Source: Pseudooceanicola endophyticus (GTDB lineage: Bacteria > Pseudomonadota > Alphaproteobacteria > Rhodobacterales > Rhodobacteraceae). Taken from it: a DNA stretch of 64,000 nt. The notes beneath the pieces were generated by a model. It was given only the letters and a program-made list of their open reading frames with translations. It had not been told where the DNA came from and searched no databases. The stretch covers positions 365,197 to 429,196 of the forward strand of contig NZ_JAHIAB010000003.1 in NCBI RefSeq assembly GCF_018760365.1, read 5' to 3'. Numbering within the stretch: position 1 is the stretch's first letter; each line of letters starts with the position of its first letter. This document shows, in pieces, positions 56,421 through 64,000 of the stretch. Both the position numbers and the translations under genes were made by a program.

Positions 56421-57965
56421 TCAGGAGAAGGCGTCGGGCATCTCGGACTTGCGGCGCGCCACGAAGGCCGCCAGCGCCTCCGAGACGGCGGGATCCATCT
56501 GCGGCTGCTGGTACGTCTCCAGCATCTTGCGCACCTTCGCGGCGGCCAGGGCCTGGGTGTCGCGGGCGCCCTCGTCCATCCAGGTCTCGAAGGGCTTGTT
56601 GTCGAGCACCTCTGAGCGCCAGAAGGCGGTCTGGAAATGCCGCTGGGTATGGGCGCAACCCAGGTAGTGGCCGCCCGGCCCGACCTCTCGGATCGCATCC
56701 ATCGCCTGGCCTTCCTCGTCCCAGCTGACCCCCTGCGCAATGCGGTGCAGCACGCCCAGCTGATCGGCATCCATGACGAACTTCTCGAAGGAGGACACCA
56801 GCCCCCCTTCCAGCCAGCCGCAGGCATGGAGCATGAAGTTCACGCCCCCCATCAGCGCCGCATTCAGCGTGTTCGATGTCTCGTAGGCCGCCTGTGCATC
56901 GGGCAGCTTGGAGCCGCAGAGCGCCCCTCCGGAGCGGAACGGCAGGTTCATCCGCCGCGCCAGCTGGCCGGCCCCGTACAGGATCTGGCTGGCCTCGGGC
57001 GTGCCGAAGGTGGGCGCCCCGGAATTCATGTCGATCGAGGTCACGAAGGCGCCGAAGATCACCGGCGCGCCGGGCCGGATCAGCTGCGAATAGGCGACGC
57101 CCGCCAGCACCTCGGCCAGCACCTGAGTCAGCGTCCCCACCACCGAGACCGGCGCCATGGCCCCCCCGACGATGAAGGGCGAGATGATCGTCGCCTGCAT
57201 GTTGGCGGCATAGACTTCAAGCGCCCCCATCATCGTGTCGTCGAAGGTCAGCGGCGAGTTGATGTTGATGAGCGAGGTCATCACCGGCTGCGAGGTCGCG
57301 ATTTCATCCCCGAACAGGATCTTGCACATGTCGACACTGTCCTGGGCCCGTGAAGGTTCGGTGACCGAGCCCATGAAGGGCTTGTCCGAAAGCGTCATGT
57401 GGGCATGGATCATGTCGAGGTGGCGCTTGTTCACCGGTACGTCGGTCGGCTCGCAGACCGTGCCGCCGGAATGGTGCAGCCATTTCGACATGTAGCCCAG
57501 TTTCACGAAGGTGCGGAAATCCTCCATCGTGGCATAGCGGCGCCCGCCGTCGAGATCGCGCACGAAGGGCGGGCCGTAGACCGGTGCCAGGACCAGGGAC
57601 TTGCCGCCGATCTCGACATTGCGCTCAGGGTTGCGGGCCAGCTGGGTGAAGCGCGCGGGGGCGGTGGCGCAGAGCTGGCGCGCCAGGCCGCGGGGGATGT
57701 GCACCCGCTCGCCCTGAACATCGGCGCCGGCCTCTTTCCAAAGCGCCAGAGCCTTCGGATTGTTGACGAAATTGACGCCGATCTCTTCCAGAACCGTTTC
57801 GGCATTGGCCTCGACGATCTCAAGCGCTTCTTCGGGCAGCATCTCGTAATTCGGGATCTTGCGTTCGATGAAGCGGGCGGTGTCGAAGCTGACCGCGCTG
57901 CGGGCGGCACGCCGGGCAGCGCCGCCGCCGCCTCGGGTTCTTCTGGGCGCGGGTGCATCGTTCAT
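56421..57965 (-). CDS. Trimethylamine methyltransferase (MttB) family protein, non-pyrrolysine
   Basis: A 514-residue MttB-superfamily protein with YEMLPEEALEIVEANAETVL and IGVNFVNNPKALALWKEAG early, and VGPGGHYLGCAHTQRHFQTAFW near the C-terminus. The frame is open throughout, so there is no in-frame amber pyrrolysine codon as in archaeal MttB. Non-Pyl members demethylate other quaternary amines (glycine betaine, carnitine and relatives) to a corrinoid protein; neither a corrinoid protein nor MtgA-like gene is next to it. The start follows an Arg-rich leader with AGAGGAG upstream. Confidence 0.85.
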   Translation of the reverse strand: MNDAPAPRRTRGGGGAARRAARSAVSFDTARFIERKIPNYEMLPEEALEIVEANAETVLEEIGVNFVNNPKALALWKEAGADVQGERVHIPRGLARQLCATAPARFTQLARNPERNVEIGGKSLVLAPVYGPPFVRDLDGGRRYATMEDFRTFVKLGYMSKWLHHSGGTVCEPTDVPVNKRHLDMIHAHMTLSDKPFMGSVTEPSRAQDSVDMCKILFGDEIATSQPVMTSLININSPLTFDDTMMGALEVYAANMQATIISPFIVGGAMAPVSVVGTLTQVLAEVLAGVAYSQLIRPGAPVIFGAFVTSIDMNSGAPTFGTPEASQILYGAGQLARRMNLPFRSGGALCGSKLPDAQAAYETSNTLNAALMGGVNFMLHACGWLEGGLVSSFEKFVMDADQLGVLHRIAQGVSWDEEGQAMDAIREVGPGGHYLGCAHTQRHFQTAFWRSEVLDNKPFETWMDEGARDTQALAAAKVRKMLETYQQPQMDPAVSEALAAFVARRKSEMPDAFS

Positions 57966-58160
57966 CGGCCTGCTCCTCTTCTGCTGGTCGGGACTCCCTG
58001 TGCCACAGTTTATACCGGGCGGGCACCTGCCCCCGCGTCGCATGCGGCATCGGCGATGCAAAAACGACACCCCGATGGTCGCGGGCGACCTGCGGTCCGG
58101 TTGCGTCGGGCGAGGTTCCGCGTACCGTCCCCGGACCCGCGAATCGAAAGACCCTGCCCG

Positions 58161-59387
58161 ATGATGACCAACCGCACCCGAGCCGGCCGCTGGGCCTGGG
58201 CCGCCTTCACCGCCGCCGCGCTGTTCTTCCTCTACGAATTCGTCGCCCGCGTCGCCCCCAGCCTGGCACCCGAGGCAATTGCGCGGAAATTCGGCCTTGG
58301 CAGCACCGGGTTCTCGACCCTTTCGAGCCTGTTCTTCTGGGTCTACGCGCCCATGCAGATCATCGTCGGACTGGCGCTGGACCGGCTCGGTGCGCGCCGC
58401 CTGCTGGTTCCGGCCATCGCCGTCTGCGCCTGCGGCATGGCGCTGTTTTCGCTGGCCCCCACGGTGGTTCTGGCCGGGATCGGGCGGATGATGACCGGGC
58501 TTGGCGCCAGTTTCGGTTTTGTCGGCGCGCTCTACGTGGTCAATCACCGCTTCCCGCCCCGGCTGTTTGCGCTGCTCTCGGGCGTGGTGAACGCGCTTGG
58601 AATGCTGGGCACGGCCATCGGCGCGGTCTGGCTGTCGGAGACGGTGCAGGCGCTTGGCTGGCAGCCGGTCTTCCTGGGCATCGCGCTGGCGGGCGCGGCG
58701 CTTTTCCTCTTTGCGCTGCTGGCGCTGCATGACGGCGACGATGCGCCCGAGGTGCATCCCGATCCCCATCCCCTCGCCCCGCTGAAGCCGCTTCTGCGGG
58801 ATGGCCGGGTCTGGCTGATCGCGGTGCTGGGCGCGCTCTATTACATGCCGGTCAATGTCTACGGCGGGCTCTGGGGCAAGGCGCAGATCCTGCAGGACCG
58901 GGGCCTTGGGGACAGCGCGGCGGAACTGGCGGTGTCGATGATCTTCTGGGGCATGGCTGCGGGCAGCATCGGTGCCGGCGCCCTGTCGGACCGGCTGGGC
59001 CACCGCAAGGCGCTTCTGGTCCTCGGCGCGCTGCTGACCACCCTGTGCTACGCCGCCGCGCTGTTCCTGCCGGGCCTGGGTCTGGTCACGCTGTCGGGGC
59101 TGCTGTTCCTCGCGGGGCTGTTCAACGGTGCCCAGATGCTGACCTTCGCCATGGCCAAGGAAGGCCACCGGGCCGAGGTCTCGGGCACCGTGATCGCCTT
59201 CGTCAACATGATCGGCATCGGCGGCGCGCTGATCTTCCAGCCGCTGGTGGGCCTGCTGCTGGATGCCTCGGGCGGGGTTTACGGGCCGGCGATGATGACC
59301 ATTCCGGGCTGCACGCTGCTGGCCGCGCTGATGGCCCTTGTGCTGCGCGACAAGGTGCATCCGGACCACGCGATCGACCCGTCCTAA
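58161..59387 (+). CDS. Major facilitator superfamily transporter
   Basis: A 408-residue MFS protein with about twelve membrane helices. The loop 2-3 motif is LALDRLGARRLL, a second occurs as ALSDRLGHRKALL, and FFLYEFVARVAPSLAPEAIAR opens the protein as in the ACS-type subgroup. Substrate is unknown. It is divergent from the MttB-like gene, with 195 bases between, so a methylated amine or related organic anion is a guess only. The start could be at 58161 or 58164. Confidence 0.82.
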   Translation: MMTNRTRAGRWAWAAFTAAALFFLYEFVARVAPSLAPEAIARKFGLGSTGFSTLSSLFFWVYAPMQIIVGLALDRLGARRLLVPAIAVCACGMALFSLAPTVVLAGIGRMMTGLGASFGFVGALYVVNHRFPPRLFALLSGVVNALGMLGTAIGAVWLSETVQALGWQPVFLGIALAGAALFLFALLALHDGDDAPEVHPDPHPLAPLKPLLRDGRVWLIAVLGALYYMPVNVYGGLWGKAQILQDRGLGDSAAELAVSMIFWGMAAGSIGAGALSDRLGHRKALLVLGALLTTLCYAAALFLPGLGLVTLSGLLFLAGLFNGAQMLTFAMAKEGHRAEVSGTVIAFVNMIGIGGALIFQPLVGLLLDASGGVYGPAMMTIPGCTLLAALMALVLRDKVHPDHAIDPS

Positions 59388-59513
59388 ACCGCCGGAAAGC
59401 GGGCCGATTTTCCGCACACCTCCGATCAGCCCTGCCGATGTTGCAGGGCCGATCTGCATCCGTCCTGCACGTGAAGGCTTGCGCGTGCCCGCAACTGGTT
59501 CTATGGCGTCGCC

Positions 59514-61079
59514 ATGCTAGAGACATCCCACGACCGCCTCCTGATCATCGACTTTGGTTCCCAGGTGACGCAGCTGATCGCGCGCCGCCTGCGCGAGCTG
59601 AATGTCTACTGCGAAATCCACCCCTACCAGAACGTGACTGCCGCCTTCCTGGAAGAGTTCGCCCCCAAGGCGGTCATCTTCTCCGGCGGGCCGGATTCGG
59701 TCGTGCGCGAGGGCTCGCCCCGCCCGCCGAAAGAAGTCTACGCCATGGGCGTGCCGATCCTGGGGATCTGCTACGGCCAGCAGGTCATGATGCATGACCT
59801 GGGCGGCATGGTGGAAGCCGGCGAAAGCCACACCGCCGAATTCGGTCGCGCCTATGTGGCCCCGGCTGATGCCAAGCTGCCGCTGCTGGGCGGCTGGTTC
59901 CTGGAAGGCCGCGAACAGGTCTGGATGTCCCACGGCGACCATGTGTCGAAGATCGCTCCCGGCTTCGAAGTGTACGGCACCTCGCCCGGCGCGCCCTTCG
60001 CGATCACTGCCGACGTCGTGCGCAACTTCTTCGCCGTGCAGTTCCACCCCGAGGTGCACCACACCCCGAACGGCGCGACGCTCTACGAGAACTTCGTCAA
60101 GCTCGCAGGTTTCAAAGGCGACTGGACCATGTCCGCCTACCGCGAGGAAATGGTTCAGAAGATCAAGGACCAGGTGGGGGATGCGAAAGTCATCTGCGCG
60201 CTTTCGGGCGGCGTCGACAGCTCGGTCGCGGCGGCCCTGCTGAACGAGGCCATCGGCGACAACCTGACCTGCGTCTTCGTCGATCACGGCCTGCTGCGCC
60301 TGAACGAGGCCGACGAAGTCGTCGGCATGTTCCGCGACCACATGAACCTGAACGTCATCCATGCGAAGGAACAGGACCTGTTCCTGGGCGAGCTGGAAGG
60401 CGTTTCCGATCCGGAAACCAAGCGCAAGATCATTGGCAAGCTGTTCATCGACGTGTTCCAGAAATACGCCGACCAGATCGAGGGTGCCTCGTTCCTGGCC
60501 CAGGGAACGCTTTACCCGGACGTGATCGAGTCGGTCTCCTTCTCGGGTGGTCCCTCGGTCACCATCAAGTCGCACCACAACGTCGGTGGCCTGCCCGAGA
60601 AGATGGGCCTGAAGCTGGTCGAACCGCTGCGCGAGCTGTTCAAGGACGAGGTCCGCGCGCTTGGTCGCGAACTGGGTCTGCCCGACAGCTTCATCGGCCG
60701 TCACCCCTTCCCCGGTCCGGGCCTCGCGATCCGCTGCCCCGGAGAGATCACCCGCGAGAAGCTGGAGATCCTGCGCAAGGCGGATGCGGTCTATATCGAC
60801 CAGATCCGCAAGCACGGCCTCTATGACGAGATCTGGCAGGCCTTCGTGGCGATCCTGCCGGTCAAGACCGTGGGCGTGATGGGCGATGGCCGCACCTACG
60901 ACTACGCCTGCGCCCTGCGCGCCGTGACCTCGGTCGACGGCATGACGGCGGATTACTATCCCTTCTCCCACGACTTCCTGGGCGAGACCGCGACGCGGAT
61001 CATCAACGAGGTCAAGGGCATCAACCGGGTGACCTACGACATCACGTCGAAGCCGCCGGGCACGATCGAGTGGGAATGA
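59514..61079 (+). CDS. guaA: GMP synthase (glutamine-hydrolysing)
   Basis: A 521-residue enzyme with a class I glutamine amidotransferase domain (Cys in GICYGQQ, His-Glu in FHPEVHHT) and an ATP-pyrophosphatase domain ([14 protein letters not shown]) ending in PPGTIEWE. It converts XMP to GMP. The conserved 3' end of guaA is a known integration site of genomic islands, and an integrase gene follows 390 bases later. The reading frame is complete, so insertion has restored the 3' end. Confidence 0.96.
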   Translation: MLETSHDRLLIIDFGSQVTQLIARRLRELNVYCEIHPYQNVTAAFLEEFAPKAVIFSGGPDSVVREGSPRPPKEVYAMGVPILGICYGQQVMMHDLGGMVEAGESHTAEFGRAYVAPADAKLPLLGGWFLEGREQVWMSHGDHVSKIAPGFEVYGTSPGAPFAITADVVRNFFAVQFHPEVHHTPNGATLYENFVKLAGFKGDWTMSAYREEMVQKIKDQVGDAKVICALSGGVDSSVAAALLNEAIGDNLTCVFVDHGLLRLNEADEVVGMFRDHMNLNVIHAKEQDLFLGELEGVSDPETKRKIIGKLFIDVFQKYADQIEGASFLAQGTLYPDVIESVSFSGGPSVTIKSHHNVGGLPEKMGLKLVEPLRELFKDEVRALGRELGLPDSFIGRHPFPGPGLAIRCPGEITREKLEILRKADAVYIDQIRKHGLYDEIWQAFVAILPVKTVGVMGDGRTYDYACALRAVTSVDGMTADYYPFSHDFLGETATRIINEVKGINRVTYDITSKPPGTIEWE

Positions 61080-61126
61080 ACCCCGGTCTGGCACCGACAG
61101 GTAGTCACCGGCAGAAAATCACATCT

Positions 61127-61148
61127 AAGCCCGCGTCATTGCGGGCTT
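61127..61148 (+). terminator. Intrinsic terminator of guaA
   Basis: The 8-bp stem AAGCCCGC/GCGGGCTT with loop GTCATT is followed by TTTTGTTTT. It lies 48 bases after the guaA stop codon. Confidence 0.85.
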
Positions 61149-61220
61149 TTTTGTTTTCTGGTGCTGCACTGACTGGCACGGCCCGGCACGCCCAAGCAGA
61201 AATTTTTCATGGCATAAAAG

Positions 61221-61361
61221 ATGGTATTCTTTGGCCTGATGCCATGGGGTCAGACCAATACCATGAAGGCCAGATCACAAGCGCCATGGTATCAAAATCC
61301 CACAAGGTATTGATATAAAAAGAATAGCCTCTGAAAATCACCCGTTTCGGTTCATGGTATT
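61221..61361. promoter_or_regulatory. Repeated ATGGTATT motifs upstream of the integrase (candidate arm-type sites)
   Basis: ATGGTATT occurs exactly at 61221 and 61354 on plus and at 61257 on minus, with near-copies ATGGTATC at 61286 and AAGGTATT at 61304. The five lie in 140 AT-rich bases inside a GC-rich genome. The spacing and mixed orientation resemble arm-type or excisionase sites next to an integrase gene. Confidence 0.45.
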
Positions 61362-61469
61362 TTGAGGCTGGGAGATGCCTCGCCATGCTGACCGCGACCT
61401 GCGCTGCGCAAACTGAAAGCTCAGGACAAGCTCTACAAGGTCAATGACCGCGATGGGCTCTATGTCGCT

Positions 61470-62585
61470 GTGACGCCCGCAGGCGCGATCTCCTTCCGCT
61501 ACAACTACGCCATCCACGGGAGGCAGGAGACCGTCACCTTCGGACGCTATGGCGCAGGCGGCATCACCCTGTCAGAAGCGCGGGAGCGGCTGAACGAGGC
61601 CAAGAAGCTGATCGCCGCTGGCACCTCGCCCGCGAAGGAGAAGGCCCGCGCGAAGGCCCAGCTTCGCGGCTCCGAAACCTTTGCCGAATGGGCGGAGAAC
61701 TGGCTGCGCGGCTACCAGATGGCCGACAGCACCCGCGATATGCGCCGCTCGGTCTATGACCGTGACCTGAAGGCGAAGTTCGGTGGCTGGAAGCTGGCCG
61801 AGATCACCCATGAGGATCTCCGCGGCCATCTCGACGCCATCGTGGAGCGCGGGGCACCGGCAACGGCGGTCCATGCGCGTGAGGTCGTCTCTCAGGTCTT
61901 CCGTTGGGCCATCGAGCGCGGCCAGAAGGTCGAGAACCCCGCCGATCAGGTGCGCCCCACCTCCATCGCCAAATTCGAGCCCCGAGACCGCGCCCTGACG
62001 CCCGAGGAGATCGGGCTGATGTATCGCTACCTCGAACGCGTCCCGACCGGCCCGTCCTTCCGCGCGGCAACCAAGCTCCTCCTGCTGACGATGGTCCGCA
62101 AGAGCGAGCTCACCAACGCCACCTGGGACGAGATCAGCTTCACCGACGCCCTCTGGACGATCCCCAAGGAGCGGATGAAGCGCCGCAATCCCCATTTGGT
62201 GTTCCTGTCCCGGCAGGCCCTCGACATCTTCGTGGCGCTGAAGACCTTCGCGGGCGGCTCGGATTACGTCCTGCCCTCGCGCTATGACACCGACGCCCCG
62301 ATGAGCAGCGCCACCCTCAATCAGGTGCTGACCCTGACCTACAAGGCCGCCCAGAAGGACGGAAAGCCCCTCGCGAAATTCGGCCCCCACGACTTGCGCC
62401 GGACGGCCAGCACCCTGCTGCACGAGGCGGGCTACAACACCGACTGGATCGAAAAATGCCTCGCCCACGAGCAACGCGGCGTGCGCGCGGTCTACAACAA
62501 GGCCGAATACCGCGAGCAGCGCGCCGAGATGATGCAGGACTGGGCCGACATGATCGACGAGTGGACCGGGCGCGGAAATGCGTAA
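61470..62585 (+). CDS. Tyrosine recombinase/integrase of a genomic island, N-terminus out of frame
   Basis: The open frame from a GTG gives 371 residues: a partial N-terminal arm domain, a SAM-like core, and a catalytic domain with Arg210 (VRKSEL), His307 and Arg310 (HDLRRTAS), His333 (LAHEQRG) and Tyr342 (AVYNKAEY). Codons before the GTG continue the family N-terminus in the same frame (LRKLKAQDKLYKV) but no start exists after a TGA at 61389. An ATG at 61385 with MLTAT fits the family and joins this frame only if one base near 61400 is removed. It may therefore be frameshifted, or the base is a sequencing error. It lies just after guaA, its likely target. Confidence 0.8.
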   Translation: MTPAGAISFRYNYAIHGRQETVTFGRYGAGGITLSEARERLNEAKKLIAAGTSPAKEKARAKAQLRGSETFAEWAENWLRGYQMADSTRDMRRSVYDRDLKAKFGGWKLAEITHEDLRGHLDAIVERGAPATAVHAREVVSQVFRWAIERGQKVENPADQVRPTSIAKFEPRDRALTPEEIGLMYRYLERVPTGPSFRAATKLLLLTMVRKSELTNATWDEISFTDALWTIPKERMKRRNPHLVFLSRQALDIFVALKTFAGGSDYVLPSRYDTDAPMSSATLNQVLTLTYKAAQKDGKPLAKFGPHDLRRTASTLLHEAGYNTDWIEKCLAHEQRGVRAVYNKAEYREQRAEMMQDWADMIDEWTGRGNA

Positions 62586-62605
62586 CTGCTTAGTTGCGTG
62601 ATTAT

Positions 62606-62621
62606 GCGGTTACGGAACCGC
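62606..62621. terminator. Small hairpin after the integrase
   Basis: GCGGTT-ACGG-AACCGC is a perfect 6-bp stem 21 bases after the integrase stop codon. No T-run follows, so termination is doubtful. It stands just upstream of the 8-bp tandem repeat. Confidence 0.35.
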
Positions 62622-62640
62622 AGAACGACGCGACTACGCA

Positions 62641-62703
62641 GATACGCAGATACGCAGATACGCAGATACGCAGATACGCAGATACGCAGATACGCAGATA
62701 CGC
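62641..62703. repeat. 8-bp tandem repeat, about eight units
   Basis: GATACGCA is repeated seven times exactly (62641-62696), with a further partial unit to 62703 and a degenerate one before. Three units make 24 bases, so shadow translations give an 8-residue repeat peptide, but no gene uses it. This is a likely slippage-variable (VNTR) locus. Confidence 0.95.
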
Positions 62704-62749
62704 GTCGCACCTCCCCCTGAACACTGCAATAGAAATAGCTGCCCGCCGT

Positions 62750-63754
62750 TCAGCCACGCAAAAGCAAGTGCCTGAACCCCTTCGGGATGGTCTTCAGCGC
62801 CTTGGATACTGCCTGGCGCTCGACGCCAAGCCTTTCGGCGATTTCAGCATGGCTGAAATGCGCGCGCTCCAGGATCAGGATCTGCTTCTTCCGATCTGTC
62901 ATCCTCGCGTCGACAAGCCGACGGGCATGCTGGCGGAGCTCGGCCTCATCGCCAGCTCTGAGGTCATTTTCTTCGACATAGCGGTGGTAGTAACAATCGG
63001 TGAGCGGATCTCCCGTCTGGGCCAAAACCATGCGCCTGACGCCAGCCTGTCGGCTTAACCGCTTCAGTTCCTGGTCGAACCACTCCAGCGAGCGCATCGC
63101 ACGTCGATAGGCAGGGTTTACGCGCCACGCGGCCTTCAGCTCGTCTCGCAGCTGCGGACGATGCGCGGAGCAGTAATAGGTACTGAACTTCAGCTTTTCT
63201 TCAGGGTCGCTTAGTGCGGCGGGCATGACGCCTTCGCTGATTTCGCTGAACTCTGCGAGCGCTCCGCAAAAGCGACAGTATCCCGTGTAGCGCCTGCGGT
63301 TGAGCCGTCGGGCTGCAAGCCCCTCTCCTTGTACCACCGGACGTTCGGGCGGCTTCCACGCGCAAGCACGGAGCAGATCGACAAGCGTTTCCAGCGTTGC
63401 GATCAACTCACGATCCGGCTCAGTCCCTTCGCCAGAGCGTGTCACGAGAGACTTGAGCAGAAGATGCTGCGCCTTTGCGGCGGCACGGTAGCTGCCCAAT
63501 TCGGCAAGCGCCTCGCTGAACGCCTTGCCGTCCCAAGCCCCCAAGATGAAGCGTCGGCTGATGATAGGAGAGCTGGCAACCAGAGCCGCCACGGCGGGAT
63601 CGATCAAGTCTTCAAGCAGCCGGTCCAGATGCCAGATGTTCGCAGTCCCCTTGGCCGCAGAAAACGGCCCCCAGCCGCGCTGCAATTCAGCAACCGCCGA
63701 CGCGAGCTTCGGGTCGCATCCGTCCCAAATCGAAATGACCGGAAAATTTCCCAT
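62750..63754 (-). CDS. Uncharacterised protein with a zinc-ribbon-like motif and C-terminal helix-turn-helix
   Basis: I do not recognise this family. The 334-residue protein has a helical N-terminal half, a putative metal site Cys160-x-x-Cys163 (YCRFCGA) with Cys195-x-x-His198 (YYCSAHRP), and a C-terminal sigma-region-4-like HTH at about residues 296-322 (FSHAEIAERLGVERQAVSKAL). This suggests DNA binding. No ribosome site decides the start: ATGs at 63754 and 63763 are both possible. It lies on the putative island, between the integrase and an IS-like end that sits 129 bases upstream of its start and may have altered its promoter. Confidence 0.6.
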   Translation of the reverse strand: MGNFPVISIWDGCDPKLASAVAELQRGWGPFSAAKGTANIWHLDRLLEDLIDPAVAALVASSPIISRRFILGAWDGKAFSEALAELGSYRAAAKAQHLLLKSLVTRSGEGTEPDRELIATLETLVDLLRACAWKPPERPVVQGEGLAARRLNRRRYTGYCRFCGALAEFSEISEGVMPAALSDPEEKLKFSTYYCSAHRPQLRDELKAAWRVNPAYRRAMRSLEWFDQELKRLSRQAGVRRMVLAQTGDPLTDCYYHRYVEENDLRAGDEAELRQHARRLVDARMTDRKKQILILERAHFSHAEIAERLGVERQAVSKALKTIPKGFRHLLLRG

Positions 63755-63882
63755 GGCAACCATTATGGACACATACAGGGGGGAGACAACCTTCGTCTTT
63801 CGGCAACATCCGGCTCCATACCGCAAAGAGAAATGGAGACCCAGAGATGGACCTCAACGGCAAAACACTCATCAACCGCAGG

Positions 63883-64000
63883 TGTTGATTTCCACCCAGA
63901 ACTGACCCGGGAGCGCGCGTAATTTCCATTGAGAATTGACCCATGTGACCCTCCCCGCGACGCAGCTTGCAGCGGGGGATTCCGGAGTGATCCACATGGG
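63883..64000 (+). mobile_element. Candidate left end of an IS21-family element, cut by the window
   Basis: Starting with TGTTGATTTCC, the stretch holds two imperfect direct repeats of 21 bases at 63888-63908 and 63922-63942, sharing ATTTCCA, AGAA and TGACCC (17 of 21 positions identical). Such repeated terminal binding sites are typical of IS21-type elements. The transposase gene istA would lie beyond base 64000 and cannot be checked. Confidence 0.45.

Noticed and set aside
57966..59459. Minus-strand open frame extending the MttB-like gene upstream by about 500 codons
   Set aside because: The extension is antisense to the MFS gene and has no recognisable domain; the true start with a ribosome site is at 57965.
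62641..62703. Tandem repeats as a CRISPR array or plasmid iterons
   Set aside because: There are no spacers, and an 8-base unit is too short for CRISPR and does not match iteron length or helical phasing.
62594..63058. Plus-strand open frame of 154 codons through the 8-bp repeat
   Set aside because: The repeat peptide and the antisense position over the HTH gene show it is a shadow.

Overview
The window is GC-rich DNA from an alphaproteobacterium of the Rhodobacter/Paracoccus type (Rhodobacterales). The evidence is the order dusB-ntrB-ntrC-ntrY-ntrX divergent from a fused ispDF, NtrC and NtrX proteins that lack the GAFTGA loop, the paired DUF6456/DUF6477 genes, a RatA/Coq10-like protein and many ABC importers. 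The sequence is almost fully coding. I saw no rRNA, tRNA or CRISPR array.

Layout. 1-7.8 kb: a truncated YgiB-like gene, a secreted HAD acid phosphatase, a complete LivKGFHM-type amino-acid importer, and an AraC-type regulator. 7.8-13.8 kb: the fosmidomycin-resistance exporter Fsr, a HAD phosphatase, a two-subunit 3-oxoacid CoA-transferase, an enoyl-ACP reductase and a BCCT betaine-type transporter. 13.9-17 kb: a PhnD/PhnC/PhnE-like importer of the putative selenate subgroup with a double-domain permease. 17-18.7 kb: EF-P and its lysyl-modifying enzyme EpmA, divergently transcribed. 18.7-26 kb, minus strand: a BMP-type nucleoside/nucleobase ABC importer with an amidase and a CodA-family deaminase. 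The deaminase has Cys in place of the substrate-discriminating Asp314 of E. coli CodA, so 5-methylcytosine is a credible substrate. 26.3-34.7 kb: a phospholipase-D family enzyme, an AhpD-like protein, and the complete cytochrome bd set cydDC-cydAB-cydX, including a 38-residue CydX. 34.9-39.9 kb: small membrane and TfoX-C proteins, Ndk, an ABC-F ATPase, MarC and a membrane-anchored aspartic protease. 39.9-47.3 kb: the nitrogen two-component systems NtrYX and NtrBC with DusB. 47.5-52.8 kb: IspDF, PgpA, a CinA-C amidase, a RatA-like protein, a phosphoribosyltransferase, a dihaem cytochrome c and LipA. 53-61.1 kb: peroxiredoxin and OxyR, DUF6456/DUF6477, a non-pyrrolysine MttB homologue, an MFS transporter and GuaA.

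After guaA the character changes. There is an AT-richer leader with repeated ATGGTATT motifs, a tyrosine integrase whose first codons are out of frame, an 8-bp tandem repeat, an unrecognised zinc-ribbon/HTH protein, and what looks like the end of an IS21-type element. I read this as the first 3 kb of a genomic island integrated at the 3' end of guaA and continuing beyond the window.

Four intergenic regions carry the same two-hairpin element (27904, 34806 minus strand, 36650, 51770). The second stem differs in sequence in every copy but always pairs, and the tail is conserved. This element and the island boundary are the main structures not explained by genes.
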